Below are positions 26,179 through 35,356 of a DNA stretch of 64,000 bases, one piece after another. Position numbers and translations under genes: made by a program. The notes below the pieces were generated by a model that saw only the letters and a list, made by a program, of their open reading frames with translations, had not been told where the DNA came from and ran no database searches. Within the stretch, counting starts at the first letter, position 1. Each line of letters begins with the position of its first letter. Origin of the DNA: Thermotogae bacterium (GTDB lineage: Bacteria > Thermotogota > Thermotogae > Petrotogales > Petrotogaceae); NCBI GenBank assembly GCA_024233675.1, contig JACKPH010000005.1, positions 37,352 through 101,351 on the forward strand, given 5' to 3'.

Positions 26179-26616
26179 ATGAAAATCTCAATAGCCTCTG
26201 ATCACGCAGCTTTTGAAATGAAAGAATTTCTTAAAGAATATCTTATAGAATCAGGATACGAAGTAACGGATTACGGTACAAATTCAGACGAAAGTGTTGA
26301 TTACCCTGATTACGCAGAAAAGCTCGGAAAATCAGTAGCTTCTTCAGAAACAGATTACGGTGTTTTACTCTGCGGAACAGGTATAGGTGCCTCTATAGCC
26401 GCAAATAAAATAAAAGGTATACGTGCAGCTTTATGTCTTTATCCTCAGATGGCAGAACTTGCAAGACAGCATAACAACGCAAATGTTGTTGTTCTCGGCG
26501 GAAGACTTATGGGGAAAGATATATGTAAATGGACAGTTGATAAATTTTTAAATACTGATTTTGAAGGCGGGAGACATCAGAGAAGAGTTGATAAAATAAC
26601 AAAACTGGAGGAATGA
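26179..26616 (+). CDS. rpiB: Ribose-5-phosphate isomerase B
   Basis: 145-residue RpiB/LacAB family isomerase interconverting ribose 5-phosphate and ribulose 5-phosphate in the pentose phosphate pathway. Motifs include ASDHAAFEMKE at the N terminus, the catalytic cysteine in LLCGTGIGASIAANK and the His in RQHNNANVVVLGGR. The C terminus GGRHQRRVDKI is typical. ATG 26179 is eight bases after AGGAGG; a GTG at 26170 overlaps that site and is unlikely to be the start. The length is normal. Confidence 0.95.
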   Translation: MKISIASDHAAFEMKEFLKEYLIESGYEVTDYGTNSDESVDYPDYAEKLGKSVASSETDYGVLLCGTGIGASIAANKIKGIRAALCLYPQMAELARQHNNANVVVLGGRLMGKDICKWTVDKFLNTDFEGGRHQRRVDKITKLEE

Positions 26617-26620
26617 TAAT

Positions 26621-27592
26621 ATGAAAATTGTCTATGACCCAAGGCATGTTTTTTATTCTCCGAAACAGGAATTTGACCGATATAAAATGGTTGAAAACCC
26701 TGAAACCCCTTCAAGACTTGAAAAGTCCATAAATTTATTAAAGCTTAAATATCCGAAAAATTTTGTAAATTCCGCAGATTTTCCGAGATCCTATCTTTAT
26801 TTGGCTCATGATCCGGATTATATAATGTGGCTCAAGTCAAAATCAAAAGAAACTGAGGATGGCGCTGAATATTTTCCTAAAGTATTCGGATATGACAGAA
26901 TATTTGATAACGGAACGCCTATACTTAACAATTCATTTGAAATGGCATGGATTTCGGCAAAATGTGCTCTTACAGGAGCTAAAATTCTTCTTGAGGATCC
27001 CGAGGACTTTGTTTATGTAGGAACAAGACCGCCGGGACATCACGCCGGACTTTCTATGGGCGGCGGATACTGTTATATGAATAATGTTGCACTTGCTGCA
27101 AAATATCTTCAGTCAAAAACAAACGGATTCATAGCAATACTTGATCTTGATTTTCATCACGGAAACGGTACACAGGAAATTTTTTACAATGATAATTCTG
27201 TACTTTATATTTCAATACATGGTAATCCTTCCTCACATTTCCCATATGTTTCCGGTTACGAATGGGAAATAGGTGAAGATGAAGGAAAAGGCTATAACAT
27301 AAACTTTCCTCTTGAAGCCGGTATAGGCGGTAATGTTTATTTAAGAGTACTGGAAAAATGTATTCTTGAAATAGATGATTATGATCCCGACTTTTTACTT
27401 GTTTCTTTCGGTTCTGATACACACGAACTTGACAGAATGGGTACTTTCAATCTTAAAGGTAACGATTACGCTGAAATCGGAAGAATGATAAATCAGCTGA
27501 GTGTTAAAAAACTTATTGTTCAGGAAGGCGGTTACAATGCCGAAGGAAATGCAGATGCTATAGATAATCTGTTCTACGGATTATCAAGATAA
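26621..27592 (+). CDS. Histone deacetylase superfamily protein (AcuC / acetylpolyamine amidohydrolase-like)
   Basis: 323-residue zinc amidohydrolase of the arginase/deacetylase fold. The catalytic His pair is H140-H141 in RPPGHHAG. Zinc ligands are D177 and H179 in LDLDFHHGNGT and D266 in SFGSDTHELD. The transition-state Tyr is in QEGGYNAEG. Bacterial members deacetylate acetylpolyamines or acetyl-CoA synthetase (AcuC). The acetylpolyamine branch is favoured by the long N-terminal segment but not proven. No acs gene is nearby. It lies four bases after rpiB and two bases before the AroB-like gene. Confidence 0.88.
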   Translation: MKIVYDPRHVFYSPKQEFDRYKMVENPETPSRLEKSINLLKLKYPKNFVNSADFPRSYLYLAHDPDYIMWLKSKSKETEDGAEYFPKVFGYDRIFDNGTPILNNSFEMAWISAKCALTGAKILLEDPEDFVYVGTRPPGHHAGLSMGGGYCYMNNVALAAKYLQSKTNGFIAILDLDFHHGNGTQEIFYNDNSVLYISIHGNPSSHFPYVSGYEWEIGEDEGKGYNINFPLEAGIGGNVYLRVLEKCILEIDDYDPDFLLVSFGSDTHELDRMGTFNLKGNDYAEIGRMINQLSVKKLIVQEGGYNAEGNADAIDNLFYGLSR

Positions 27593-27594
27593 TA

Positions 27595-28575
27595 ATGAAA
27601 AATATAAATTTTTCGGCATCCGAAGGCTATGAAACAAATATTTTTATAACCTCTGATGAAAGTTTTGAGGATTTTAATAATTTTTCCGAAATGTATTCAA
27701 CACTTACAATACTTGATTCAAAACTCAGAAATACTTTAAAATTTCAGAAATCGGCAAAATTTATCCGCGGAGGAGAAGAAGCTAAATTTCTTGATAAATA
27801 TCTTGATATCATAGAAGAAATTAAAAAAAATGAATATCATAACATTTTATGTGCAGGAGGCGGTGCTGTTCTTGATGTTTCGGGATATTCTTTTTTTACA
27901 CTTAATTTCAATAAAAAAAATCTTATAATGTATCCTTCAACATTTTCATCAATGATTCTTCTGCCTCTCACCGGGAATTTTTATATGGATCTTAATTACA
28001 AGACAAATTATCTTGGTGTAAAGGGTAATCCCGGAAAAATAATAATTAATACAAATTTTTTAAAAACATTACCTATTTCTGTTTTAAAAAATCAGTTTTT
28101 CAGTGCTTATTTTGTATCAAAATACATGGAAAAAAGATATTCAGAACTTACTGTCAACTATATTAAAAACTTTAAAAACATAGATATGGAAGACTATCTT
28201 TATAATTTTTCCTCTTTTTTTGTTTCTCTTATATCCGGTTATGAATCTGTTCCGGGAATAAATCTGACAGATGTTATAATAAGAAATACACGTATAATAG
28301 ATTTTGATTATTTAAAAATATACATGTATTCTTATTTAATAATGCTTTTTATATCACAATTGCACGGATTTTTTTATGATATTGACGGAGAAATAGATAC
28401 AATAAAGATTTTCGGTCTTTTTGACAGAAATTATTTTAAACAGATATATAAAAATCTCAGCATAACAATTCCTTTCAGTGAATTAATACTTACAAAGAAC
28501 GGTTTTCAGCTTTGCGAAGTTACACCTGAATTACTGGAAAAAGCCGTAAAAAAGCTGGAAAATTATTTGGGGTGA
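27595..28575 (+). CDS. 3-dehydroquinate-synthase-like protein with lost active site
   Basis: 326 residues with the dehydroquinate synthase/glycerol dehydrogenase fold. The NAD-binding GGG (88-90) and following LDVSGYSFF, the YPSTFSSM segment in place of the PTTLLA motif, and INTNFLKTLP match AroB in order. The substrate motif D-S-S-x-G-G-K is replaced by LLPLTGN, the K-N pair by TN, and the zinc-ligand Glu and two His residues have no counterpart. It is therefore probably not a dehydroquinate synthase; it may bind a nucleotide or have become structural. The ATG at 27595 directly follows the HDAC-like gene without a clear ribosome binding site, so translation is likely coupled. Confidence 0.65.
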   Translation: MKNINFSASEGYETNIFITSDESFEDFNNFSEMYSTLTILDSKLRNTLKFQKSAKFIRGGEEAKFLDKYLDIIEEIKKNEYHNILCAGGGAVLDVSGYSFFTLNFNKKNLIMYPSTFSSMILLPLTGNFYMDLNYKTNYLGVKGNPGKIIINTNFLKTLPISVLKNQFFSAYFVSKYMEKRYSELTVNYIKNFKNIDMEDYLYNFSSFFVSLISGYESVPGINLTDVIIRNTRIIDFDYLKIYMYSYLIMLFISQLHGFFYDIDGEIDTIKIFGLFDRNYFKQIYKNLSITIPFSELILTKNGFQLCEVTPELLEKAVKKLENYLG

Positions 28576-28580
28576 AGATT

Positions 28581-29315
28581 TTGAAAAAAGAAAAATCAAA
28601 AATGTTTAATGTTATAGTTTTTCTGGTGTTCATTTTACCTTTTATAACCTTGCTGCTAACACTTTACACTTCTTATCTTAAATATCAGATGAAAAATCTT
28701 TCTCTGGAAATTAATGATCTGAGAAGTGAATTTGTTTATGCAACTCCTACAACAAATGATTATGTTTCTGATCTTGTGCTTCCTGTAATGAAAATAATTT
28801 CTCCGGGAAGTGCTTATAAGATAACAGATATGAACATATATAATCTTACAAAAAATTCCCTTACAACATTTATGGAGTACAATAACGGTGCAGTAAAGGT
28901 ATTTGATAACGAAGACGATGCTTTTCAGGAAGCTTTAAAAGCTTATGAAAATAATTTACCCTATTTTCTTTTTTCATATAATCAGAAATTTTACCTTTAC
29001 CGTTCGGACTATACATCCGATAATAATATACAGAAACTTTATACAATTCAGATTTATCTATTTACAACATCCGGTAATGCTAATATAAATGCAATACCTC
29101 TTAGAAATGCCGGATATCCCGCATATATATATAACGGTAAATATCCTACAAGTAAAGAGGATTATTATTCAATATGTATAGGTTTATTCGATAATCTGAA
29201 TGATCTGAGAACATATTCTGAAAACATAGACGAAAACAATGTTTTTGATATAATAGGTCTGAGCATAAAAGACAGATTCGGAAAAGCTATATATTTTGAA
29301 GGAAATGATGAATAA
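28581..29315 (+). CDS. Membrane-anchored SPOR-like domain protein
   Basis: About 244 residues: a short basic cytoplasmic N terminus, one membrane segment (about residues 8-30), a coiled stretch, and a C-terminal region (about 145-225). In that region YTIQIYLFTTSGNANINAIPLRNAGYPAYIY...YYSICIGLFDNLNDLRTY follows the SPOR pattern of two Q/V-x-x-G/F strands separated by a helix. SPOR domains bind denuded septal peptidoglycan, so a division or envelope role is plausible. TTG 28581 is the best-placed start after GGGGTG; a GTG at 28572 is possible. The gene end overlaps the ComEA-like gene. Confidence 0.6.
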   Translation: MKKEKSKMFNVIVFLVFILPFITLLLTLYTSYLKYQMKNLSLEINDLRSEFVYATPTTNDYVSDLVLPVMKIISPGSAYKITDMNIYNLTKNSLTTFMEYNNGAVKVFDNEDDAFQEALKAYENNLPYFLFSYNQKFYLYRSDYTSDNNIQKLYTIQIYLFTTSGNANINAIPLRNAGYPAYIYNGKYPTSKEDYYSICIGLFDNLNDLRTYSENIDENNVFDIIGLSIKDRFGKAIYFEGNDE

Positions 29316-29808
29316 AAAAATAATATATTCATTTATTATAATAATTGTTTTTCTTATTTTAGGATTTATAAATTATGATAATAAAAAAGATTATTCCGAA
29401 TATCAGGAAAAAAAATTTGATCTTCTTTACTGTTCTTATGAAGATTTAGTTTCAGTACCCGGAATAGGTCCTTCAAAAGCAAATGATATTATTAATTACA
29501 GAACATTAAACAGTTTTAAAAATATAGAAGATCTGAAAAATATTTCGGGTATAGGTGAAAAAACTTATGAAAAAATATCCGTGTATTTTTATCTTTCACA
29601 GAATACTTATATAAATATTTCTGATACATTAAATATTAACAGCTGTTCTGAAAAAGATCTTATATCCCTTCCGGGAATAGGTAAAAAAACAGCAGAAAAG
29701 ATAATTTCATACAGAAAAATAAAAAAAATAGAAAATTATGATGAATTTAAAATATTCGGTTTATCCGAAAAAGAAATACAATCTCTGAAAGGACTGATTG
29801 AATTTTGA
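29308..29808 (+). CDS. ComEA-like protein with two helix-hairpin-helix modules
   Basis: About 166 residues: an N-terminal membrane segment (about 4-22), then two ComEA-type helix-hairpin-helix units. These are SVPGIGPSKANDIINYR (with a partner NISGIGEKTYEKI) and SLPGIGKKTAEKIISYR. ComEA proteins bind incoming double-stranded DNA in natural transformation. No comEC gene is visible here, so competence is only a possibility. ATG 29308 follows AAGGA and overlaps the previous stop (ATGAATAA). The tandem duplication of the DNA-binding unit distinguishes it from minimal ComEA. Confidence 0.78.
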   Translation: MNKKIIYSFIIIIVFLILGFINYDNKKDYSEYQEKKFDLLYCSYEDLVSVPGIGPSKANDIINYRTLNSFKNIEDLKNISGIGEKTYEKISVYFYLSQNTYINISDTLNINSCSEKDLISLPGIGKKTAEKIISYRKIKKIENYDEFKIFGLSEKEIQSLKGLIEF

Positions 29809-30608
29809 ATATGTTACTCCATGTATGCTGTGCTCCGGATCTTACAATTTCAGGAAAAAGACTTACCGAAGAAGGATATAAATTCGATACTTATTTTTAT
29901 AATCCAAATATTCATCCGGAAAATGAATATTTCAAACGAGAGCAGGCTTATAAAAAACTTACTGAAATATACGGTTTAAATACAATTAAATCAGATTATA
30001 ACATAAAAGATTTTTTTAATTCAGTTAAACATTATGATACAGAAAAACGCTGTGAGGAATGTATATTTTTCAGACTTGAAAATACGGCAAGAAAAGCAAG
30101 AGAACTTGGTTATGACAGTTTTTCAACAACACTTCTGGCATCTCCGAGAAAAGATTTTAATTATATAAATGAAGTATCCGAAAAACTTTCTGATATTTAT
30201 AAAATAAAATATATAAAAAACAACTTCCGTAAGAATAACGGAGTCAGCGAAGCTGCATTTCTTACAAGAAAATACGGTTTATACCGTCAGTCATACTGCG
30301 GATGCTCTTATTCAATTGCTGAATTAAAGAAATATCAGAGAAACAGTGAAATTCAGAGAACGCAAACTCTAAATGAATTAACCGATGAAAATGAAAGAAT
30401 TTTTCTAAATTCTCTTATGAAAAAAACTTTTTTAAAAGTACCTGAAGACCTTCCTTTCTCATATTTAAAAAAATACGGTCTTCACATATTTAAAGTTTTA
30501 AAACCACGAATAATTTTTATTAATAAAAATATGATTAATCTTTACGGAATTAACAAATCCGGAAGATATAAAATAGAAAACTGGAAAGCAAAATTTATTT
30601 TATGGTGA
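29805..30608 (+). CDS. queH: Epoxyqueuosine reductase QueH
   Basis: 267-residue QueH (formerly DUF208), which reduces epoxyqueuosine to queuosine in tRNA and is unrelated to QueG. Cysteine motifs are all present: HVCCAPD, RCEECIFFRLENTA and YCGCSYS, giving the Fe-S cluster and the second metal site. The segment STTLLASPRKD is also diagnostic. About 90 residues after the last motif form a Lys-rich extension beyond the usual family end. The start is TTG 29805 or ATG 29811; the ribosome binding site does not decide between them. It overlaps the ComEA-like stop. Confidence 0.93.
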   Translation: MNMLLHVCCAPDLTISGKRLTEEGYKFDTYFYNPNIHPENEYFKREQAYKKLTEIYGLNTIKSDYNIKDFFNSVKHYDTEKRCEECIFFRLENTARKARELGYDSFSTTLLASPRKDFNYINEVSEKLSDIYKIKYIKNNFRKNNGVSEAAFLTRKYGLYRQSYCGCSYSIAELKKYQRNSEIQRTQTLNELTDENERIFLNSLMKKTFLKVPEDLPFSYLKKYGLHIFKVLKPRIIFINKNMINLYGINKSGRYKIENWKAKFILW

Positions 30609-30621
30609 TGGGGGATATATT

Positions 30622-31029
30622 ATGAATTTTTTTAAAATAACTATACCAAGCAACAGTCTTTACATAAAATTGATAAGATCTTCTCTTAACAGTTTTCTTT
30701 ATCTTTGTAATTATAAAAATGATGATGAAATATTTTTGCTTGAACTTGCTTTAAACGAAGCTGTGGCAAATATAATAGAACATACTTATAATTATGAGGA
30801 AAATCATATAATTGACATAGAATTTATTTTTGAAGACAATTATGAATTTAAAATTAAAATCCGGGACTATGGAAAAAAGGTTAATCCTGAAGAAATTAAA
30901 CCAAGAGATTTAAACGATTACAGAGAAGGCGGACTTGGTACCTTTATAATAAAGCAGGTCTTTACAGAGCAAAATTGGGTAAGTGTAGACGAGGGAAATC
31001 TATTGGTTTTGAGTAAAAAACTGGTATAA
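30622..31029 (+). CDS. RsbW-like anti-sigma regulatory ATPase
   Basis: 135-residue GHKL-fold ATPase of the RsbW/SpoIIAB type. The N box LNEAVANIIEHTY carries the Mg-binding Asn, the G1 box reads IRDYGKKV and the G2-like segment is GGLGTFIIKQVF. Such proteins phosphorylate STAS antagonists and hold sigma factors or other targets. The STAS protein at 25873-26166 is an evident candidate partner; no sigma factor is seen. ATG 30622 follows a GGGGG tract. The FapA-type gene starts 15 bases downstream. Confidence 0.88.
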   Translation: MNFFKITIPSNSLYIKLIRSSLNSFLYLCNYKNDDEIFLLELALNEAVANIIEHTYNYEENHIIDIEFIFEDNYEFKIKIRDYGKKVNPEEIKPRDLNDYREGGLGTFIIKQVFTEQNWVSVDEGNLLVLSKKLV

Positions 31030-31043
31030 TCGGAGGAAAATTT

Positions 31044-32429
31044 ATGGCAAGGTATAAAATTACTGTTTCTACTGATCAAATGGCTGCTTCCATAAGACTT
31101 ACCGATGATGGAAATGATCCTAAAAAAAATGAAATAATAAGTGCTCTTGAAGAACAGGAAATATCTTACGGCATAGTATTTGAAGTGATCGACGGAATCA
31201 TCGAACACCCGAAATATGACGTTGATATTCCTATAGCTTACGGTAAAGGTCCTAAAATAGGTGAAAACGGAAAACTAAAAGTTATTTCAAAAGCAAAAGA
31301 ACGAAAAGAAGAAAAAAATTACGTTAATCTGAGAGAACTTTCCAACATAGTATCCGTTTTCGAAAATGAACAAATAGCAGAAATTGTACCGCCTACTATA
31401 GGTGAATCCGGTGAAAATGTTTACGGAAAAGAAATCACAGGATTTCCGGGAGAAGAAGTAAAATTAAATTTAGGTGAAAACGTTGAAAGAAACGAAAATA
31501 AAATATTATCAAAATCTCCGGGAGAACTTGTTTTCAAACAAAATCCCGATAAATCTTATTTTCTTGATGTATCAAAAATATATCATGTGGACGGAGATGT
31601 TGATTATTCAACAGGTAATATAAGATTTCCCGGTACTGTTGTTATTAAAGGTTCTGTACGCCCCGGCTTTATAATTGAAGCTGAAAATGATGTTGAAATA
31701 AAAGGTGTAATAGAGTCAGCAACAGTAATATCAAAAGGAAATATTTTCGTTTCCGGAGTAAAAGGTGCCGGAAAAGGTCTTATTAAAGGTAAAAATGTAA
31801 ATTCAAATTATCTTGAAAATGCAAATGTAGAAGCCGATGAAAACGTAATTGTAAGACAGGCTATAATCAACTCAAGCATAAAAGCAGGAAAAGTAATTAA
31901 AATAACATCCGGCGGAGGAAGAATAACCGGTGGTTATCTTGTTGCCGGGCTTAGAATAGATGCCCCTATAATAGGCTCGGAAATAAATGTAAGAACAACT
32001 ATGGAAGTCGGTCTTGCTCCTGAAATAAATGAAGAATTTACTGTTTTAAATTCACAGATAATGGTAGACCTTGAAAACCTTAAAAAAGTTTCCACCATAA
32101 TAAAAAGTATTCAGAAATTAAAAGATGAGGGTAAACTAGACAATGAAAAAATAGAGCTTTTCAAAAAAACTCTTACGACTGCTAAAGTGCTTAAAGAATC
32201 TCTTGAAAAAAATGAAATACGTATAAACGATATAAAAAAAATTATAGAAAATTCCGAAAAGCACGGTACAATTGCTATCAAAAATTCAGTTTATCCCGGT
32301 TCAGAGATAATAATAAATAAAATAAGATATTATCCGGAAAAAGAAATAACTTCCGTTGAATTTTATCTGTCCGGAGATAAAATAATGGTGAGAAATTACA
32401 CCGAATTCGATATTGGAGGATTAAAATGA
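31044..32429 (+). CDS. FapA (DUF342) family polymer-binding protein
   Basis: 461-residue FapA/DUF342 protein. The N-terminal alpha/beta part (about 1-160) contains PIAYGKGPKIGENGKL, VPPTIGESGENVYGKEI and GENVERNENKILSKSPGEL. A right-handed beta-helix of V-x-I-K-G-type repeats follows (about 175-320: VVIKGSVRPGF, VEIKGVIESA, GGGRITGGYLVAG), then a C-terminal coiled coil. In Vibrio, FapA-like proteins link regulators such as HubP and act in membrane-associated regulation, but the general role is uncertain. The stop overlaps the next start (ATGA). Confidence 0.85.
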   Translation: MARYKITVSTDQMAASIRLTDDGNDPKKNEIISALEEQEISYGIVFEVIDGIIEHPKYDVDIPIAYGKGPKIGENGKLKVISKAKERKEEKNYVNLRELSNIVSVFENEQIAEIVPPTIGESGENVYGKEITGFPGEEVKLNLGENVERNENKILSKSPGELVFKQNPDKSYFLDVSKIYHVDGDVDYSTGNIRFPGTVVIKGSVRPGFIIEAENDVEIKGVIESATVISKGNIFVSGVKGAGKGLIKGKNVNSNYLENANVEADENVIVRQAIINSSIKAGKVIKITSGGGRITGGYLVAGLRIDAPIIGSEINVRTTMEVGLAPEINEEFTVLNSQIMVDLENLKKVSTIIKSIQKLKDEGKLDNEKIELFKKTLTTAKVLKESLEKNEIRINDIKKIIENSEKHGTIAIKNSVYPGSEIIINKIRYYPEKEITSVEFYLSGDKIMVRNYTEFDIGGLK

Positions 32430-33637
32430 AGAAAATAATTATTTTTTTTATAATATTGATTCTATCTTTATCTGTCTTTGCAGATAAGTTAGATCAATAT
32501 ATTTTTTTATTCTCGTATGATAAACTTGTTAATTCCAAAGATAAAGGACTTAATGTTCTGGGACTTCTTTTAAAATATCATGAATCAAACTATGAAGAAT
32601 ATAAAAGCACAGCAAATATATACAGAAGTAATCTTTATAATTATTTTTCACCGGATGATTCAACAGCTTTAAATATTCTTACTGAAATTAACCCTTATGA
32701 ATATCTTAAACCTAAAAAATTATTCACGGATTCTCTGAAAAATTATCCCGATTCAGTAATATTAAATGCACTTTTTATTGAATTTGCCTTTAAAGACTGG
32801 GAATCGAGTGGTGATCCTTCAATAGTACAAAATATATTTGCCTCATGTGATACAATAGAATCAAAAAAAGGTCAAAATCCGCTCACAGTTTATTACAGGG
32901 CAAGAATACTCTGGGAATCAAAACTTTTCGGTGACAGAACAAAAGCATATAACGATCTTTATGAGATTTATCAGAAAAACAGAGACAGTATGAAAATCAC
33001 AGAACTTTTAATAAGATTTACATATCAGCAAAATAAAACAGATATAATGAATTCTCTTTATGAAACATACAGCCTTCTACCCGATCAGGATGATGAAACT
33101 CTTATTATATTCGCAAAAGCATTTTTAAAAAGTGATAATGAAAAATCAAGAATGATTCTTGAAAATATAGTAAAAATTTCTGAGAGAAAAAATATACTCG
33201 CCTCGGCTTATGAAATGCTCGGTGATTTATCTGATACAACAGCTCAGAAAATAAACTTTTATAAACTCTCTCTGGAAAAAGATCCGGATAATCCTGAAAT
33301 TCAGGCAAAATTAGGTTTAGAATATTACAGACAGTCTCCGAAAGAAAATCTTACAATATCAAGAGTTTTTCTTAATCAGGCACTTTCGGCAGGTTCTCAG
33401 AATCCTGAAGCAGAAAAACTTTTAAAAATAATACAAAACAAAGTAAAATTAAGAGGATTTTTATTACTTGTACTTCCTATAATTATTTTCGTTGCATTAG
33501 GCGTAACCTTAATTATTATTTATGAGAAAAATAAATACTCAAAAGAACAGCAACTTATGAAAAAGAATGATGATAACTGGGTTAACAATATAAAAGACAT
33601 AAAAAACGACGACGACGAAAACAACAAAGAAAAATAA
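32426..33637 (+). CDS. Exported TPR-like protein with C-terminal membrane anchor
   Basis: 403 residues: a signal peptide (1-19, ending LSVFADK), a large alpha-helical region with repeats resembling TPR units (about 180-325, for example KINFYKLSLEKDPDNPEIQAKLGLEYYRQ), a membrane segment near 345-368 and a charged Asp/Lys/Asn-rich cytoplasmic tail. It is likely anchored in the inner membrane with its TPR part outside, a scaffold topology. It has no recognised enzymatic motif. It is translationally coupled to the FapA gene. A 53-base gap separates it from the DRTGG gene. Confidence 0.6.
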   Translation: MKKIIIFFIILILSLSVFADKLDQYIFLFSYDKLVNSKDKGLNVLGLLLKYHESNYEEYKSTANIYRSNLYNYFSPDDSTALNILTEINPYEYLKPKKLFTDSLKNYPDSVILNALFIEFAFKDWESSGDPSIVQNIFASCDTIESKKGQNPLTVYYRARILWESKLFGDRTKAYNDLYEIYQKNRDSMKITELLIRFTYQQNKTDIMNSLYETYSLLPDQDDETLIIFAKAFLKSDNEKSRMILENIVKISERKNILASAYEMLGDLSDTTAQKINFYKLSLEKDPDNPEIQAKLGLEYYRQSPKENLTISRVFLNQALSAGSQNPEAEKLLKIIQNKVKLRGFLLLVLPIIIFVALGVTLIIIYEKNKYSKEQQLMKKNDDNWVNNIKDIKNDDDENNKEK

Positions 33638-33690
33638 CTTTCTGCCTGCATTTTTTAAACTGCTTATATAACCTTATCTGGAGGTAATTT

Positions 33691-34068
33691 ATGACTTTCG
33701 AAAATGTTACCAAACTTTTGTTGGCAAAAACTCTGTTTTTCCCAGAAAACTTTAAGGATACTGAGATAGAATTTGCTGGAGCATCGGATTTAATGAGTGA
33801 TTTTTTAGCTTTTTCAAAAGAAAATATGCTATTAATAACAGGTCTTACAAGCCCTCAGACGATAACTACAGCTGCAGTTGTAGGGGCTACAGGTATAATA
33901 TTTGTCCGTGGAAAAGAAATACCGGATAATGTTGTTGAAGTTGCCCAGGATCTTGAAATACCGGTTATTGTAACTGATTTATCGATGTATATTGCATGTT
34001 CTGTTCTTTATAACAACGGTATAAAAGATGCTATGGGTACAGACAGGATGATTGATAAAAATGGCTGA
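33691..34068 (+). CDS. DRTGG-domain protein
   Basis: 125-residue stand-alone DRTGG domain. The core GASDLMSDFLAF, ENMLLITGLTSPQTITTAAVVGATGIIFVRGKEIP, and VIVTDLSMY matches the family found in phosphotransacetylase N-termini and beside CBS domains; ligands are probably nucleotides. In Thermotogales and Clostridia such small genes commonly accompany CBS-ATPase, PHP and HATPase genes near trimeric [FeFe]-hydrogenase genes. Here the hydrogenase genes are absent from the window. GGAGG precedes ATG 33691, and the 3' end overlaps the next gene. Confidence 0.85.
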   Translation: MTFENVTKLLLAKTLFFPENFKDTEIEFAGASDLMSDFLAFSKENMLLITGLTSPQTITTAAVVGATGIIFVRGKEIPDNVVEVAQDLEIPVIVTDLSMYIACSVLYNNGIKDAMGTDRMIDKNG

Positions 34069-35002
34069 AGAAAAAAATGATGTTGATAAATTAGTTGAAA
34101 TGCTTTCAAAAGTTTTTGTAAACATAAAAATAAAAGATATTATGACATCACCGCCAATAGTAGTCACAGAAGAAACCAAATTAAAATATGTAAAAGATAT
34201 TATGAGAATTAAAAAAATTTCGGGAATGCCTGTAATAACAAGAAATCAAAATCTTTCAGGAATAATTTCCATAGAAGATATAATAAAAGTTTATGACAGC
34301 GGTTCATTTAATGACAGAGCAGTAAACTGGATGACAAAAAATCCTGTATTTCTGAATGAAGACGATACACTTATGAGTTTTCTCGAAGCCAATGAAAAAC
34401 TTAATTACGGACGTTATCCGGTAATTAACAGAAACAAAAAAGTTGTCGGAGTAGTTACAAAACTTGATATTCTTGAATGGATGTTCAAAAAACTCGGATA
34501 TATTTATGTTCACGACCAGAGAAGGGAAGAAACTCTGAATAAGAGGTTTACATCACTTCTTACCGGAGAACAGTATGAAGAAACACGTATAGATTTCAGA
34601 TATGATATAGATTATGAATCAGTTGAAATGGTAGGTATAGCAGCAACAAAACTCAAAAAATTTCTTCTTTCAAAATATATAAAAAATGATGTTGTAAGAA
34701 AAGTCTCAATAGCAACATATGAAGCAGAAGCAAATATTGTTATACACAGCGGCTCAAAAGGAGTATTATACTGTCTTATAAACAATGACCATGTTAAAGT
34801 ATTCCTTGAAGATTACGGAAAAGGTATAGAAAATCTTGATAAAGCTATGAAAGAGGGCTTTTCAACCGCTACGGAAAAAATAAGAGAAAAAGGATTCGGA
34901 GCGGGAATGGGACTTCCCAATATGAAAAGATTTTCTGACCGAATGACACTTATATCTTCTCCGAACAAGGGTGTAAAAGTCGAAATGCTTTTTTATATTT
35001 AA
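34061..35002 (+). CDS. CBS-pair protein with C-terminal RsbW-like ATPase domain
   Basis: About 313 residues. Two CBS repeats (about 25-150: IKDIMTSPPIVVTEE, SGMPVITRN, AVNWMTKNPVFLNEDD, YGRYPVINRN) form a Bateman module that senses adenine nucleotides. They are followed by a GHKL ATPase (about 175-313) with the N box ATYEAEANIVIHSG, G1 EDYGKGI and G2 GFGAGMGLPNMKRF. This resembles an energy-sensing anti-sigma-type kinase. The start is taken as ATG 34061; a TTG at 34052 is also in frame. The gene is flanked by two DRTGG genes, so the four regulators probably act together. Confidence 0.88.
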   Translation: MAEEKNDVDKLVEMLSKVFVNIKIKDIMTSPPIVVTEETKLKYVKDIMRIKKISGMPVITRNQNLSGIISIEDIIKVYDSGSFNDRAVNWMTKNPVFLNEDDTLMSFLEANEKLNYGRYPVINRNKKVVGVVTKLDILEWMFKKLGYIYVHDQRREETLNKRFTSLLTGEQYEETRIDFRYDIDYESVEMVGIAATKLKKFLLSKYIKNDVVRKVSIATYEAEANIVIHSGSKGVLYCLINNDHVKVFLEDYGKGIENLDKAMKEGFSTATEKIREKGFGAGMGLPNMKRFSDRMTLISSPNKGVKVEMLFYI

Positions 35003-35017
35003 TAATAGGGGGAAAAA

Positions 35018-35356
35018 ATGAAAATAGAAAAAATTGCACAATGTGATTTTTTAGAAACTGTTTTTATTCCGGAAAATTTTGATTCCGAAATACTTATCGG
35101 ACATACAGGGGATCTTTTAAGTGAAGTAATGAGAAACTGTCAGGAAAACAGTATATGGGTAACTCATCAGAGTCATCAGAATATAATTGCTGTTTCCGAA
35201 GTAACAGGTGCAAAGGCAATAGTAATAGCAGAAAATCTAAACTTTAATGCTGATACCGTTGAATCTGCAAAAGATGCTTCAATAGCTCTTTTCAAAACAA
35301 AGCTCTCAGCTTTTGAATGCTGTGGAAAATTATATAACCTACTAAAAAATGACTGA
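35018..35356 (+). CDS. Second DRTGG-like domain protein
   Basis: 112-residue homologue of the DRTGG protein at 33691-34068, sharing the pattern GHTGDLLSEVMRNCQENSIWVTHQSHQNIIAVSEVTGAKAIVIAENL. It is shorter and more divergent. The paralogous pair brackets the CBS-ATPase gene. GGGGGA precedes the ATG; the PHP gene start overlaps its last codons. The function is unassigned beyond probable ligand binding. Confidence 0.75.
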   Translation: MKIEKIAQCDFLETVFIPENFDSEILIGHTGDLLSEVMRNCQENSIWVTHQSHQNIIAVSEVTGAKAIVIAENLNFNADTVESAKDASIALFKTKLSAFECCGKLYNLLKND

